A stretch of 64,000 nucleotides of DNA, taken from Liquidambar formosana. Its lineage: Eukaryota; Streptophyta; Magnoliopsida; Saxifragales; Altingiaceae. The stretch spans positions 21,215,771-21,279,770 of the forward strand of contig CM077833.1 of NCBI GenBank assembly GCA_039720395.1, given 5' to 3'. Of the stretch, positions 32,955-46,077 are shown one piece after another; position 1 is the stretch's first letter; the number at the start of each line of letters is the position of its first letter. A model generated the notes under the pieces. It searched no databases. It was not told the DNA's origin and saw only the letters and a program-made list of their open reading frames with translations. The position numbers were made by a program, and so were the translations under genes.

Positions 32955-35946
32955 TATGAACCCACGGAAAACGGCCCACAAGGGATTTGGAAAAAGATGG
33001 GTGAAAGACAACAAACGAAAAGGAGTCGCCACCTCATTTTTTAAGGAAAAGAGGAAAACCACAAAAATATTTATATTTTCAAAACCACATGACTCCATTA
33101 AAGGAAAAGCAAAGTCTTTGAACCAGAAAATTGGATTCAGGGGGCTAAGTTATGACGTGGGAAGGTTCTGGACAAAGCCCATACGCACCCACATCGCCCG
33201 AGTTGGTCTCTTAATTTGATTGGGCTAACTTAAGATCTTTTTCATTTAAATATCAACATATATCATCACAAGGCAGCATGCATAACATATATTCCATCCA
33301 TCCATCTCATCCACAATCAAACAAATAAAACAAAACAGAAAAAGAAGAAAAGAAAAGAAAAGCTTAGGATACTTGAATCCTAGAACGGACTTGAGCATCA
33401 CGAAAAGCGCCTACGTACCATGCAGTGAAATACATAGATCAAAGTCCATGTAGTTCGAAAAGAATAGGGTTACAACCTAATACAAACCTATGGTAAAAAC
33501 CCTAGGTTTCCTTATTTGAAGAATGAATTGAATAATCCAAAATTGAAAACTTCCACAAGAGGAAAACCTTGGTAGAAAACCAGAATTTTATTAATGAAGG
33601 AAACCCTTGATAATTACCATGTGTTCGTATTAAAAATAACCCTAAGGAGGGAGAAGAGAAAGAATAAGAAAAGAAAAGTGAATTAGGGCACTTCATACCC
33701 ACTTACCTGAGCGCAAAAGCTCCAAGCATTAGCAATTTCAAGCAATAGCGGCCCTATATGCAATAGGACAAGCATTGTACCTGTTTGCACCCTTACAAGT
33801 GCACCAAACCATGCAAGAAGAATGATATAATAATCTGGACAGAACCATGACAAGGCTTAAAATTATCCATTTATCATGCAAACAACAAGAATAATGAATA
33901 ACTAAGGACCCCAACTCAATCCTACATGCAATGACCTGACTAACATGCATAAAAAACCTATAAAAGACACACTAACAAGCATGGGAGACTCCAATAATAT
34001 CAATAAACATGATAGCAAATCCCATTCTAACCAAAAAGATGATATTTTATGTAAAATATGAAAATAGGCCTTCCTACGATGAGCTTTCTTAAGCGAAACT
34101 ATCCTAAGATAATTTCACGTAAAAAAGTCGTTATGGGGAGGTGCTACTATCATATCCTACATAAAATATATATACTAGAACACAACAGAAGCGATTTCAT
34201 GCTTAAACACATCACAGAAAGCCCTCATGCAAAACCCTACTCAACGAAAAGGATAATTATCCTTAGAAAATGATAATATCTCCAAAAAACCTATAAAATC
34301 TACTATATGAATGCAAACCTAGCATGATTCAACTATATGCAGCATATATAGAATGACTATGATAAGAAACAACTCATAAAGTTAAGCTAAGCATGCTGTA
34401 TGAAACTTGTGTGATTTTAGGGTTATCGAAACCCTAATCTCACAACTATGCATAAAAACTTATGAAAATACTCTAACACATGCTCAAATCATCATGAATA
34501 TCATTCATATCATATATATTAACTAACAGAAGTATCAACTCATGACAATTATCACAGCAACCTAAACATGTGAACTATGCATGATTTAGAAGAATCAGAA
34601 AGAGTGACGCTATCCAATCCTCAGTAAACCAAGGATTATCAAGCATATAAAGTCATAAATCATCTCAAAATCATTCATAATGTATCCTAAAAATATTGGA
34701 CTATCCTAACATGTGGAGTTATATCATGCACTAGAACTATCATAGAAGAAGAAGAAGGAGAAGGAGAAGGAGAAAGCCCATGTTCAGCATTAAAGAAGAG
34801 CTTACCTCTTGTAGAATCTTCCTTATCTTCAAACTTCCTGTGTCCTTGCTTGCTTGGGGTTGAAGAGCCTCCTCTTGATGTCCTTCTAGCTCTCTAAACT
34901 CGCAGCTCCCTCTCTTCTAAATGTAAAGTGCAATTCACCTCCCCTATGTGCTGAACATCATGTCCTTTATATAGAGAACTGATCCCATGAACCAATGGCT
35001 AAGATTAATTCATTAAATAATGATCCTAGGGCTATTAGAGACTCTCTTGGTGCTCAAACAACTCAAACTTACACACTCCTAAGAGGAAATAAGTTGTAAT
35101 GGCGGAGGAAACCGTCAAAAGAAGGAGAAAAGAGTCAGAAGTTGAGTTAAAGACGGAGTCCTCGGATGACCAACTAGGCCTGGATGGTTAGCCGCCTGGG
35201 CTTGGACGGCTGATCATCCAACCCCGGACGGTTACCCGAGGCCTTGCTCCAGTCCGCTTCGATTTTGACTCCTACTCGCTGTAGAAGTCCTAGAATGTTC
35301 AAATTAAGTCCGATTTTGACGAAATAAAAGCCAAAACGACCGTGTTTCAAAGGGGAACACATTTCTAAGAATTTAAGGATAAAAATCCTTAACCATGGGT
35401 GCATGGATAGGTTTTACAAAGGTGGTTAACTATGGTACCTCACCATCGCTAAGCTGGGTTTGTACACAAGGTCGAACCAAATGCTTTCCCAATCGAAATT
35501 CGATCTTTCTAACATACCTAGGGTGTAAATAAAGCCTAATTGAAGTTAAATGAGAGAAAATTGGTTAGGTCTTATGAGTCAATTTGAGCAAACCAAGAAA
35601 GGGTCTTTTAGCCAACCTGAACCATTATGAGCCGAATTGATCTTAAACCATCAGTTCATGAAATTGAACCTATATATAGACTCTATGTACTCATATGAAC
35701 TCGAGGGAATGACTCAGGATTCATTTCAAGGTCAAATAGAAAATATACGGCTTAAAAGACGATTATGCCCTCAAAGTCGTAAAAGTTCTTATTGACTATC
35801 GAGATGAACTCCAAATCACTTCAAAATTCATACACATGATATTCAATGCCATAGAAACTTAATGCAAAAGACTAGACTCGAAAAGAACTCAAAATCCTAC
35901 ATGAAATGATATGTCCTAACTAAGGTGACAAAAATGGGGTGTGACA
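32955..35946 (-). mobile_element. Solo Tat/Ogre-type LTR, inverted
   Basis: 2,992 bp in reverse orientation, related to the LTRs of element B. It begins (minus strand) TGTCACCTTAG-like after the shared TGTCACACCCC start and ends GGGTTCATA, so the terminal CA has become TA. A perfect 5-bp duplication CTCGC flanks it (32950-32954 and 35947-35951), proving that it is one insertion reduced by LTR-LTR recombination. It is inside the copia relic. No coding sequence. Confidence 0.9.
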
Positions 35947-37149
35947 CTCGCATATGCCTTAGACAATTCGTAAAACACCGAATAAGCACTCTCTAATCCC
36001 TCATATAAACATAAAATCAGTGCTGTATCCCATATATGTAATGTACCCATGTCTCATATCATAACAAAATATGACATAGACGCTGCGTAGCTAATGAGTC
36101 ACAAAACATGGTGTAGTATCAAATCGTCTTCCCTAAGTCCTCCTACCAATTCAATTCAACTTAACCGCTTTCCTAGACATGCCCCCATGAGACCGAATTA
36201 TTTCCTGGCCTTTGGAAAACATGCTAAAGTAGCGTCATTAAGCATCCTCTTCATAACATAGTCTCAGGTCAAAAAGGGTATAGAGTTGGATCATAGCGAT
36301 CCATGTGGCTTACACAGTGATGAAGCAGGGATCCATTCATCACTCCTACCATCGGTCGACATAAAGCACATACAGTATGAAATGTATGCTATGGCGTTTA
36401 ACTCATAAACATGAGCATGTCACTATAAGTAAAAGCAAAAGAACGCCATACGAATCTTAGTCCAGTTACTACTCAAGCACCTGACCTGAGTTTTCCAACC
36501 CAGTCGCTCTTTCTACACCTATCTGAAATCTCACATTCGACTATTAAGTGGGCTACATAGAGTTTGTGGAAAAATCTCCATGATCGATCTAATAGAGATC
36601 TCATCTTGGCTCAATCTAAGGTGACATATAATATAGCAACTGTATATCTTGCTCGCCAACTCGGCGCCAAAAGATATAAATGTCTCATCTTGCTCACTAA
36701 CTCAGCGCCAAGGTGAATTACCCGTGTGAGTGGGTCGATTCAAGCTCGGTGACATTACAAAGATGTGTGTACAAATGATATAAATAACCCATGTACTAAA
36801 ACAAAAGGAATGAATATCATATCTCAATAATAATAATGCCAATTATAAACTTAATGTCTGAGCACATCAAATCCTATGAAGTCCCATTCTCCTCACATGA
36901 GAAGGGAAAACATCTCTAGCAATTAGCTTAATCAAAGGATTAGCTACAACGGTGCTAATAGAGATATGCCTCAAGACCTCTTCCCTTTTGCGCAGCCATA
37001 TCTTAAATGTAGTTCAAAATAATTGGGATCCATTCGCATACTCTAGGATTAATACACAATCAGACTTACAATTTCCTCATGAGTTGTAAAGCCTAGACGT
37101 TGCAAAGATCAACTCAACCAAACAACTTCTCAAACAACCGCTTAACAAT

Positions 37150-37736
37150 CTAATTCTCCGACTCCACTAAGGACAAGGCAATGCGAGTCTGCTTAATACC
37201 ATAATAAAAAGCACATTCACCTCCAAGGATAGACGCATAACCTGAGGTGGACTCAAGCACATCTCTTAAACAGCCTAATCTCTATCGCTATAACCTCTTA
37301 GTCCTGAGTCTCTACAATGATGACATAGGACAAGGTCAGTGGTCCCACATAGGTATCGAAGAAATCTAATCGCTACTATCCATAGTGCGGGTTCAAAGAA
37401 ATTCTAATAACAACCACTAACAATATAGATCGAATGTCTGGATGCATACACAATATTGCGTATTACAGATCTCCTATAGCAACTACATATGGCGTTGTGG
37501 ACATGTGATTCTTTTCCTCATAAGTTTTAGGAAACTAGTTTAAGATTAAGGTGCAACTCTTCGAATTGGAGTGTCAATGGGTTTGGAGTTATACATGCGA
37601 AAATATTCAAAATCTTCTTAATGTAAGTCTCTAAAGACAAACCGGGGAGGTTCTTTGAACGATCTCTAACAATCTTAACTCCTAGCACACAATTTACTTC
37701 ACCCATGTCCTTCATCTCAAAATAGAGAACAACCAC
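37150..37736 (-). pseudogene. Copia reverse transcriptase/RNase H remnant of element C
   Basis: 37527-37736 encodes a copia RT block (FEMKDMGEVNCVLGVKIVRD, then ETYIKKIL). About 37150-37260 resembles the copia RNase H motif STSGYASILGG followed by KQTRIALS. They are in different frames with stops between. Confidence 0.7.
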
Positions 37737-39998
37737 TCTTTAGTGGCGACTAAAGTCTCCATATCATTCCTAACTATAAGAATGTCAGCAACATATAATG
37801 GAAAAGTAAGGATATTCCCTTGGACTATTAAAGATACATGCAATGTGTTCAATCATCCTAAAAACCCACAGTGGTAATAGAATCATGAAATCTCAAATAT
37901 CATTGTTTAGACATTTATTTAAGGCCATGGATGGAACAATGAGCAAACACATTTTGCGCTCTGGTCCGTTGACCTTAAAACCCACATTGGTTAATCTATA
38001 AAGATCAAAAACCCACTGGTTGATCCATAAAGATTTTTCCGTCTAGTTCTCCACTAAGAAATGTCATCTTAACATTCATCTACAAAAATCCAAAATCCAT
38101 TTATGCGACAATAGCTAGGATCCGGCAAATAGAGACAAAACTCACCACTTAGGGAGAATGTCTCTACATAGTTAATACCCACACATTAGGTATAACTCTT
38201 TGCCATACGATGCACCTATTACTTGTCAATTGAATCATCTACCATTATAGAAAATCAACTAACTCTCAAACCAATTCCTATCTATCAAGCTCATCTCATC
38301 CTGCATAGCAGTTATTCACTCATCTCTAGCATGAGAAGAAAGCGCTTTCTCATAGAAAGTCGGCTGATCATCTTTTCTAGAAGCACATAGGAAGGAATCC
38401 CCTTTAATCTCAAAGTGATGATAAGGAAGGTTTTCACATTTGCTCCTATACATTTAAGAACTTTAGTGGTTCTGCAGGACGCTTTCCTACGGAACACCTT
38501 GTGGGACACTCGGACACTCCCACTGGGTTGAAGACCACTCCCACTATCTTCAGCGACTATAAGACAAAGAACTAATTCCCCACCTCGCTCGAAGATGGTA
38601 AGACGTCTTCCCACTCCTCTATCTCATAAAGGTTAAGATTCTTACTAATGTAGCCTATGCTAGTGAAATCATTCTTTTAATGAAATCAACATTACGCGAC
38701 TCTATGTCAATCATTTCTCCATCAAGATGTTCATCGTACATCAAATAACCTTTTGAACCTTCAAAGAAAAGTTTTTTAAAAAAAGTTTTTTAAAAAAAAT
38801 GTGCTTTATAACTCTAGGGTTAAGCTCCTCACACTCATGGAGAACGATGTGAACAAATCTGCTGACCTTCTAAGGGCGCGAATGCCCCACAGATTGGGTT
38901 TTCACTATGCCATAACTTATAAGAAGTTGAAGAAAATAATTGATCAAGAAGGCACTTTCATAAGTATGCAGGTAGCAGTCATAAAAAGTATTCCCCTAAA
39001 AGAATAGAGGGGGTTGACTTGCGCCATCATCTATCTAGACATATCTAGAAGTGTTCTATTCCTATTCTCAGCTACACCATTATATTGCAAAGTGCCAAGA
39101 ATATAGCGTTATCTGCGTATCCTCTTTTTCTCAGATAGTCCACTGAACTGATTAGATAAGTATTCGCGTCCTTGACATCGCGCATAATTATCGATCAAAA
39201 ATGAGAAAATAAGAGTCGCCAGAATGTGCCTCAACGTACATAGGTTCGCAAATGTCTAAATGAACCAACTCTTGTGATCAAGAAGCTATAAGGCGGAAAA
39301 GAATCATATAATCATCTCTAAAGTGAAATAGTTCTTAAACAATACCATCATAAAGATCCAACCTTTTACTTCTAAATAAAAGAATATCCAAAATCTAAAA
39401 AATGCTTAAACTGGTAGTAGATTGAATTGATTATTAAGCACATAAAACATGTGGTGTAGAAATAATATGCGCCCTATGCGCAGTTGGAGTTTAGACAAAC
39501 CAACTCCAAGAAGTTCTACACTTGTGGTATTACCCATATACCTTATGGGTGCCAACTCAAAAATGTGGCAATAATCTACTAGCCATACTCCATCTCATAA
39601 TACATATTCAGTAGCACCCGTATTTCAATCCACACAAGAATAAAATAGGCAACTAAACTATGATCACATGCCCAAAAGCAGAGACAGTTCGGTGAAAAGG
39701 ATGCTTACTTTGACTCAGTGCAATCACGAGCAAAGTATCTCAACTTTTCACAGTTATAGCACTTTATTTTGGGTAACCTTTATTATCCTTGGTAATGAGG
39801 CAGTACACATACTTTCCAATTAAAATCAATAAATACGCTGCTTAATACAGTAAAGCGCGTGTTGCAATCTATCTCAAAATAAGGATGGAAGGCCTTAAAC
39901 ACAAAATTAAGGCGGTGTAGGGTCACATACCCATTCATCGGTTAGATCATAATACTGGTCAACATATCCAGGAGCACTTGCTAAATGAAAAGCATTAT

Positions 39999-40628
39999 TT
40001 AAACCATTTCAACTTTAAAGAAATATCCCAAAAATAAACCATGTCCAATAATAATATTTCCTAAAATAAAATCCAAACTGCTGGAAAGAGTATCCAAAAT
40101 CTCATAATGCTTTAACAGCAAGTAGACTATGCTAGACCTAGGCACATAAATCACATCATGTAGAAGTAGAATGCGCCGCATGCACAACTGAAGCTTCTTC
40201 ACTAGTGTCGCTTCACATGTAAACTGTATGTGTACCAGGCAGAACGCGACGATGATCTACTAACCAAAAGCAATCCTCAGATGTTACCACATTTCCTTGG
40301 CATTTGGGTAGTTCTCATACTCCCCAATAAGATCATCATGCATGCGCGTCATCATAATATAACGCGCACGACGATCTTTCATCATCCAATTTTGGTAAAC
40401 CAAAAGGTTACTTTGATACTCGGCAGCATTGGTGACCCCATCCTCAATTTTTGGGGCTACCATGGAATTAGACAAAGTCTCAACTAAGCCCAGCTCATTC
40501 AGGAAGTACTCTATATCTCTTTGCCATATGTCATAGTTGATCTCATTTAGCTTGTCGATGTTATCAAATATCGCGTCTATGTGGTTGTTTTCCATCACTA
40601 CATTCAAGAATTGCACAAGGGTTGACAT
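39999..40628 (-). pseudogene. Copia gag and protease remnants of element C
   Basis: 40284-40628 gives a copia-type gag N-terminus (KLNEINYDIWQRDIEYFL, then ARYIMMTRMHDDL). 39999-40202 includes LLHDVIYVPRSS and DFILGNIIIGHG, typical of the protease to pre-integrase region. Frames are broken between them. Confidence 0.65.
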
Positions 40629-41179
40629 TATTATACACACATCCATTGTTTATTCAGAAAACCCAATTAGAAAAACATTATCCCTCCCTATAAATCGAAA
40701 TCGAAAAATATTGCTATTGCTCATAATCATCTCCCAATTATGTAGGTTAGGAGTATATTTTCCAATCGTTTTTCAAACAAATACGCATATTACCCACAAT
40801 ATTATAACAATAATAATGATAACATACTCCACATAAATACACGGATTCCCATATGGAATCATTTGGTAAATATTAGAGCCTATGATAAGAAAATTCCATA
40901 GCATTATACATGTCGCGAAAACACATCCCCTCACATAATTCCTTCAAAAATAATATATGAATGAATACATTACATTCCCAAAAAATCCTAATACAATAGA
41001 TCTACTGCAATGAATAAATAAATGGGGATGCCGCACCACATATTATGCCTCAAGGAATATATTATACACAGAAGGCAAACAAATATAAGCTCTACTCATA
41101 TTTTACCAAAAATCCATCCATTTAATCCTATAACTAACACGCTAACACATATTAAGCAAATCGGTCTATTAAATGGATG

Positions 41180-41184
41180 GTAGG
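41180..41184. other. Target-site duplication of element B, left
   Basis: GTAGG, repeated exactly at 62962-62966 after the 3' LTR. Confidence 0.9.
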
Positions 41185-41967
41185 TGTCACACCCCATTTT
41201 TGCACCACCTTACTAGGGCTCATCATTTCATGCATGTTTTTGTTTTGTTTTTGAGTCTAGTCACTTGCATTAGTTTTCTAGAGTCACAAGGACAATGGAT
41301 ATGAATTTTGGTTCAAATTGGAGTTGATCTTGAGGGATAATAAGAGCTTTTGTGACTTGAGGGGCATAATCGTCTTTTAAGTCCCAAACTTTTCATTTGA
41401 CCTTGGAATGATCTCCAAATTGTCAATTGGAGTTCATATGGATGCATAAGAGGTATTTTTAGTGTCAATTTGGTAAGTCAATGGCTCGGGATTAAAATGG
41501 CTCGATGTAGTTCAAGTTGGTTAATTGACCCTTCCTTGGGTTAGCTCTAATTGACTCACAATTACCAACCAAATCTTTTCAAATTGACTTTCATTAGTCA
41601 TCATTTTGTACCGGTTGTCATCTTAAGTCCCGTGGCCCTGATGATGAGTTTAGTGTGGTTATTTACGGATTATCCTTGAAGAATTAGTGCGAATCACAGC
41701 ATGAGATTTTTGGTTAAAATGAAAAGAAAATTATTTTATTAAATTAGCCATTTTTATCATGACACTAACACGTGTACGTATGTGATGAGTGTGTGTACGC
41801 ACATACGATACATGTGCATGCGTGTTAGCGGTCAGTCTCCCAATTTTTATAAAAGACAATTTCCTTTTCCTATTCAGATTAGAAGTCTTTTATCATTATA
41901 AAATACCTTTTGATTATTCTCCAAGGAAACCTAGTTCAGGAAGGAAATGGAAACTCCAGATTTCAGC

Positions 41968-41975
41968 TATAAATA
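41968..41975 (+). promoter_or_regulatory. TATA box in 5' LTR of element B
   Basis: TATAAATA in AGCTATAAATACTCTC, 784 bp into the LTR; the 3' LTR has the same box at 60969-60976. The CACTA insert lies about 470 bp downstream, inside the transcribed leader. Confidence 0.75.
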
Positions 41976-42459
41976 CTCTCTTAATGTCTTTAAACAAGGG
42001 GAGAGGAGAAGAGGGTTTGGAGGGAGTGAAATTCGTCATAATTCAGCAGCAGATTTTCTGAAAACCAGCAGTCGTATTTTAATCATAGCTTTTTCATCCG
42101 AAGTCAGAATTTGATGAAATTGGTCTTGTTAGAAAGATAATTCAATTCTCTACAACTTTGTATTTCACAAGCTTTGTCCAAATCCAACGTTTTCATACCC
42201 AAAAACGCGATTGAAGTTGCTGCTGCTGCAAAGTGACGAGAATCACTTTTTCTTTTCTCTTGTTCTCTTTTTGTTTTTTATTTCTTTTCAAAGTTCAGTG
42301 AGTTTTGATCTGTTTGCTATGATACTACTTTGACAAAGAGGAGGATTCGTGTTGGTTTGATTCACTCTAAAGACCTGAGGAGCCACGAACAATTGCATAC
42401 AGCAGCAAGGAAGGCCCTTCCTAAGGTATTCTCCTTCTCTACACTACACCAAAAAAGGT

Positions 42460-43040
42460 CTTTTACAACATTGAAAAAATGTTGTTAAAGACTTTCCACA
42501 ACATTTTCATATATGTTGTGTCAGCCCCTGTTGTGGTTGATGTGGGACTTTTTACAACGTTAAACAAATGTTGTTGAAAGGAAAAACAGAATGTTGTTAA
42601 TGCCATCTTACCACGTTGAATAAACGTTGTGTTAGACGTATCGACAACATTTACAGAAACGTTGTCTTAGATCGAACACATTAACAACATTTCAGAAATG
42701 TTGTCGTAAATAGTTAGTTGACACATCAACAACGTTTTCAAAATGTTGTATTCTATAAACACATTACAAACATTTTAGAAATGTTGTCGTAAATGGTTAG
42801 TTGACACACCAACAACGTTTTCAAAATGTTGTATTCTATAAACACATTAACAACATTTCAGAAATGTTGTTGATAATTAACTGACTTACATCAACAACAT
42901 TTACAAAATGTTGTCTTATATAGACACATTAACAACATTTCAGAAAATGTTGTCTTAGATACACACACCAACAGCGTTTCCAAAATGTTGTCGTAGATTT
43001 TCGGTAATTTTATGACAACATTTTGTAAACGTTGTCGTTT
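42460..43040. repeat. Left subterminal repeats of the CACTA element
   Basis: More than ten copies of a unit of about 45-60 bp with the palindromic core ACAACATTT(n)AAATGTTGT, with CATTT/CGTTT variants. Subterminal motifs like these bind the CACTA TnpA-type protein in known elements. Confidence 0.8.
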
Positions 43041-43252
43041 CCCTTTTTTTTTTCTTTTTTTTTTTTTGGTTTGCATGTGCTTTCATTTATGGTTGTTTTT
43101 ATACCTATTCCCTGTTCATATAAAATGATAACCAAACACACCATTATTAAAAGTGTAAAACCATAATTGATTTGATCCCAAACTTCAAACACCTAACAAA
43201 TCAAATTCATTAAATAAAGCCTAATATTACATGCAATACATTGCAAACAAAG

Positions 43253-43690
43253 TATGACTTCAAAAGTTTCATTAACATCAATTGTCATTACATGTCATTA
43301 AGTGTCAATACATTGCAATATGACTTCAAAAGTTTCATTAACATCAATTGTCATTACATGTCATTAAGTGTCAATACATTGCAATATAACTTCAAAAGTG
43401 GCCAAAAAGACAAAAATAGAGAAGTTAGGAGTGCATATCCACCACAAAAAATTGGTCATCAATCATCTACTCCTGCAAAACATTGGAAACAAAGTGTGAC
43501 TTCAAAAGTGAGTCAATAGTTATCATGCTAAACTAACAAAAGACTTAGAAGTATTACCTCCATTACACCAAAAAAGGCCTTTTACTAATAGAAAAGTTAG
43601 GAGCATGCATCCACCACAAAAAACTAGTAAGTCATCAATCATCTACTCCGACAAAACATTGTAAACAAAGTGTGACTTCAAAAGACAATC
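43253..43690. repeat. Internal tandem duplications in the CACTA element
   Basis: A 66-bp unit starting TATGACTTCAAAAG is repeated at 43253, 43319 and (partly) 43385. A block of about 90 bp (43430-43510) with CATCAATCATCTACTCC recurs at 43605-43685. Between them, 43563-43586 resembles the element's own terminal repeat (ATTACACCAAAAAAGGCC), a relic of an inner end. Confidence 0.7.
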
Positions 43691-43798
43691 TCACCCACTT
43701 GCAAAAGAAATCTCTCCCTCTCTTCCCCCTATCTCTTTGTACGGATCTCTCTCACTCCATAAGATTTACCCTTTATGTAATCCCATCCTCTTTTCCAG

Positions 43799-43802
<4 letters not shown>

Positions 43803-43839
<37 letters not shown>
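43803..43839 (+). repeat. (CT)n microsatellite
   Basis: About 18 CT units upstream of the coiled-coil ORF, within a CT-rich stretch typical of plant promoters and leaders. Confidence 0.85.
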
Positions 43840-43840
<1 letters not shown>

Positions 43841-44161
43841 GATACAAATCAAATCACCCAAAATCCTCTCTCTCTCACTTTCTCTCCAAAAAAGCCCAAA
43901 CCCGGAATATCGAGATCCCGAAAAGCATGACCGACAGTTTGCAATATCGAGATCTAGGCAACAGTGCTGTTGCATACCATTATAGACCCCAAATCGCATC
44001 GGATCCCCACAGTGCATTGGTTTTTGCGATCTGTTCTTGGGTTGAGTGAGAGCGGTTTTTCTTTAAAAACCAGAGTTTGATTATAGGTGCTTAAACACTC
44101 TTCCCCAACCATTCAACCCTCAGAGAAAACTCTCTTCCTCTAAATCCTCTCTTACGAACTC

Positions 44162-44770
44162 ATGGCCTCTTCCTCCTCTGCCCCACAAAACCGTCCTGAT
44201 TTAAACACAACGCCAGCAACACAACCAGAGGTCTGGCACCCAAGGTTCCTAAATGTTCAAAACCAACCCCTTACAGTTGACGATTCTGTAATTTACAATC
44301 TTGCGAACGCAACGGCAGTAGCGGAGGGACTCATCACTCCTCGTGATGAGAGAATACTGGTTGGACGGTCCGACCTGGACGTAATAAGAGACTCCATGGC
44401 TCTCAGCGCTCAGACCACAACATTTACTGCTAACATGGCTCGGCGTTTACACGCCAGAAATGTGCACATGCAAAGTCTAAGTGACCAGGTCACTCGTCTC
44501 CAGGGGTTGCTCGACGGAGCCTATCGAAGGATGAGGGCTTTGAAAGCAGAGAATAGAGAGTTACAAAGAATGGTGGACTCCTATTCTAACAGACTCACAC
44601 CAAGGGTCGAGGCACTAGAGAGGCTCACTGATCAAATCATTGATCAAGAAAGGGTTCCGGGCAGCCCACAGAGGCAACCTCCAGCTGATCCCTCCAGTTC
44701 TACCGAAGGCCCACAAAGGCAACCCCCAACTGACCCTTCTAGTTCTACCCAAAATGCTACTATTGAGTAG
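44162..44770 (+). CDS. Uncharacterised coiled-coil protein carried by the CACTA element
   Basis: 202 residues from an ATG in good context (CTCATGGCC) after a CT-rich leader. The first 30 residues are Ser/Pro/Thr-rich with WHPRFLNV. Residues about 40-75 are mixed, and about 90-160 form a heptad-rich predicted coiled coil (ARRLHARNVHMQSLSDQVTR onwards, then RRMRALKAENRELQRMV). The tail carries two copies of a PQRQPPxDPSSST repeat. No transposase motif (no DDE region) and no zinc finger are visible. It may be a TnpA-like accessory protein, a captured host gene or an unrelated ORF. I do not recognise the family. The frame is open and ends just before T-rich tracts. Confidence 0.55.
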   Translation: MASSSSAPQNRPDLNTTPATQPEVWHPRFLNVQNQPLTVDDSVIYNLANATAVAEGLITPRDERILVGRSDLDVIRDSMALSAQTTTFTANMARRLHARNVHMQSLSDQVTRLQGLLDGAYRRMRALKAENRELQRMVDSYSNRLTPRVEALERLTDQIIDQERVPGSPQRQPPADPSSSTEGPQRQPPTDPSSSTQNATIE

Positions 44771-44834
44771 CTCTCACTTTTTTTGTTTTTGTTTTTTTTT
44801 TTTTTTTTGTCTCTCTCTTTTTTTTTTTTTTTAA

Positions 44835-46046
44835 TCTAATGGAAATGACACTCTCTCTTCTTTTTTTCTATTTTTTTTTTCAATTGGAGTACGAACAATA
44901 GAGTACAAAAGGTAAACCAAGGGCAAAGTTATATCCTCCGCCTTCAATGAGTTACCCAAGCTAGGATGCCCGAGAGCAATCCGTTAACGTACTCACAAGC
45001 TTATTACAGGCTAATTAAAATATGAGATGTCCGACACTGAGAAAGAGGCGACAGTAGCTGGTCATGGATACACAGCTCAAGAATGATAAGAAATGGACTA
45101 GTTCGCTATTTACATTGTGCACTACTCTATGACCACATTTAAACGAGTATATAACCATGTATCTTTAAGCAACAATATAAAACAGTAGTATCAAATGATA
45201 TATTGTAGGATTCCCTAAATTTTGAACAAGTAATAAAAATATTTGGTTATAAATCAGTGGGAAAATCCAATAATATCATTAAGGCATTTAAAATCACATT
45301 CATAAAATAACACCATATTAAATGTAAAGAAGCCACATTTCCTACCTCAATTGCGAGCAATACCAACCCAAAATCATCAAAATAATTTTTAAAACACTCT
45401 CTATAATTTCTGAGAATTTTCTGTAATTTTGGGAATTTTCTGATATTTTCTGGAATTTTTAATAAATATTAATTTGGCCAAAAAGTCAAACTACAGTCAA
45501 ACTTGGTCAAAATGATCAACTAAGGGTCCCACATGGTAGGGCCCTCCAAGACGAGTCCAACAGTCAAATTCGGGGTTCATATGATTATCGTATGGCTTTT
45601 AAATGCATGAGAACACGGTAAGGTATACAGATGCACCCACACAGGATCATAGACCTATGGGGTCATCTTCAACCTCCCGCGGGTTGAATTGTGTAACCGG
45701 GTTACACCGTGTGTTCAACGGGCCAACTTCGACGATTAATATCTCCCTTGTTTCTTAACCGTTTTCAGTGATTCAAGTGTCGAATCGAAGCTCATGCGGA
45801 GTTCTACGTGCGACTATAAATTGTTCATTCAGAATCCTATGAAATCATATTCGTTTTTAAGCCACAAGTTTCGGGTTTTCATGATCCAAAATTCTAAAAT
45901 TTGTTAATAGAAAGACCAAAGAATATATAATAATTACTTTGAACGGAAAAGGTATACATCAAATATCTAGTGTGAGAGAAATGGGCAATTGTAAATATAA
46001 TCAGAAATTTAAACAAACATCAGTAGAAAAAAATTCAATTAAACAA

Positions 46047-46077
<31 letters not shown>

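Larger units (their letters stand above)
32788..41179 (-). mobile_element. Element C: heavily decayed copia retrotransposon, interrupted twice
   Basis: Minus-strand remnants appear in copia order when read from high to low coordinates: gag (40284-40628), protease/pre-integrase (39999-40202), reverse transcriptase (37527-37736), RNase H (about 37150-37260), purine tract and 3' LTR. A solo gypsy LTR (32955-35946) lies near its 3' end and element B splits its 5' side at 41180. Stops in every part show it is old. The 5' LTR was not found and may lie beyond the window or be lost. Confidence 0.65.

Noticed and set aside
41789..42061. 90-residue frame repeated at 60790-61062
   Set aside because: It lies across the TATA box and start region of the two LTRs; repeated only because the LTRs are copies.
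43766..44017. Minus-strand frame rich in RERERE
   Set aside because: Made by the CT microsatellite.
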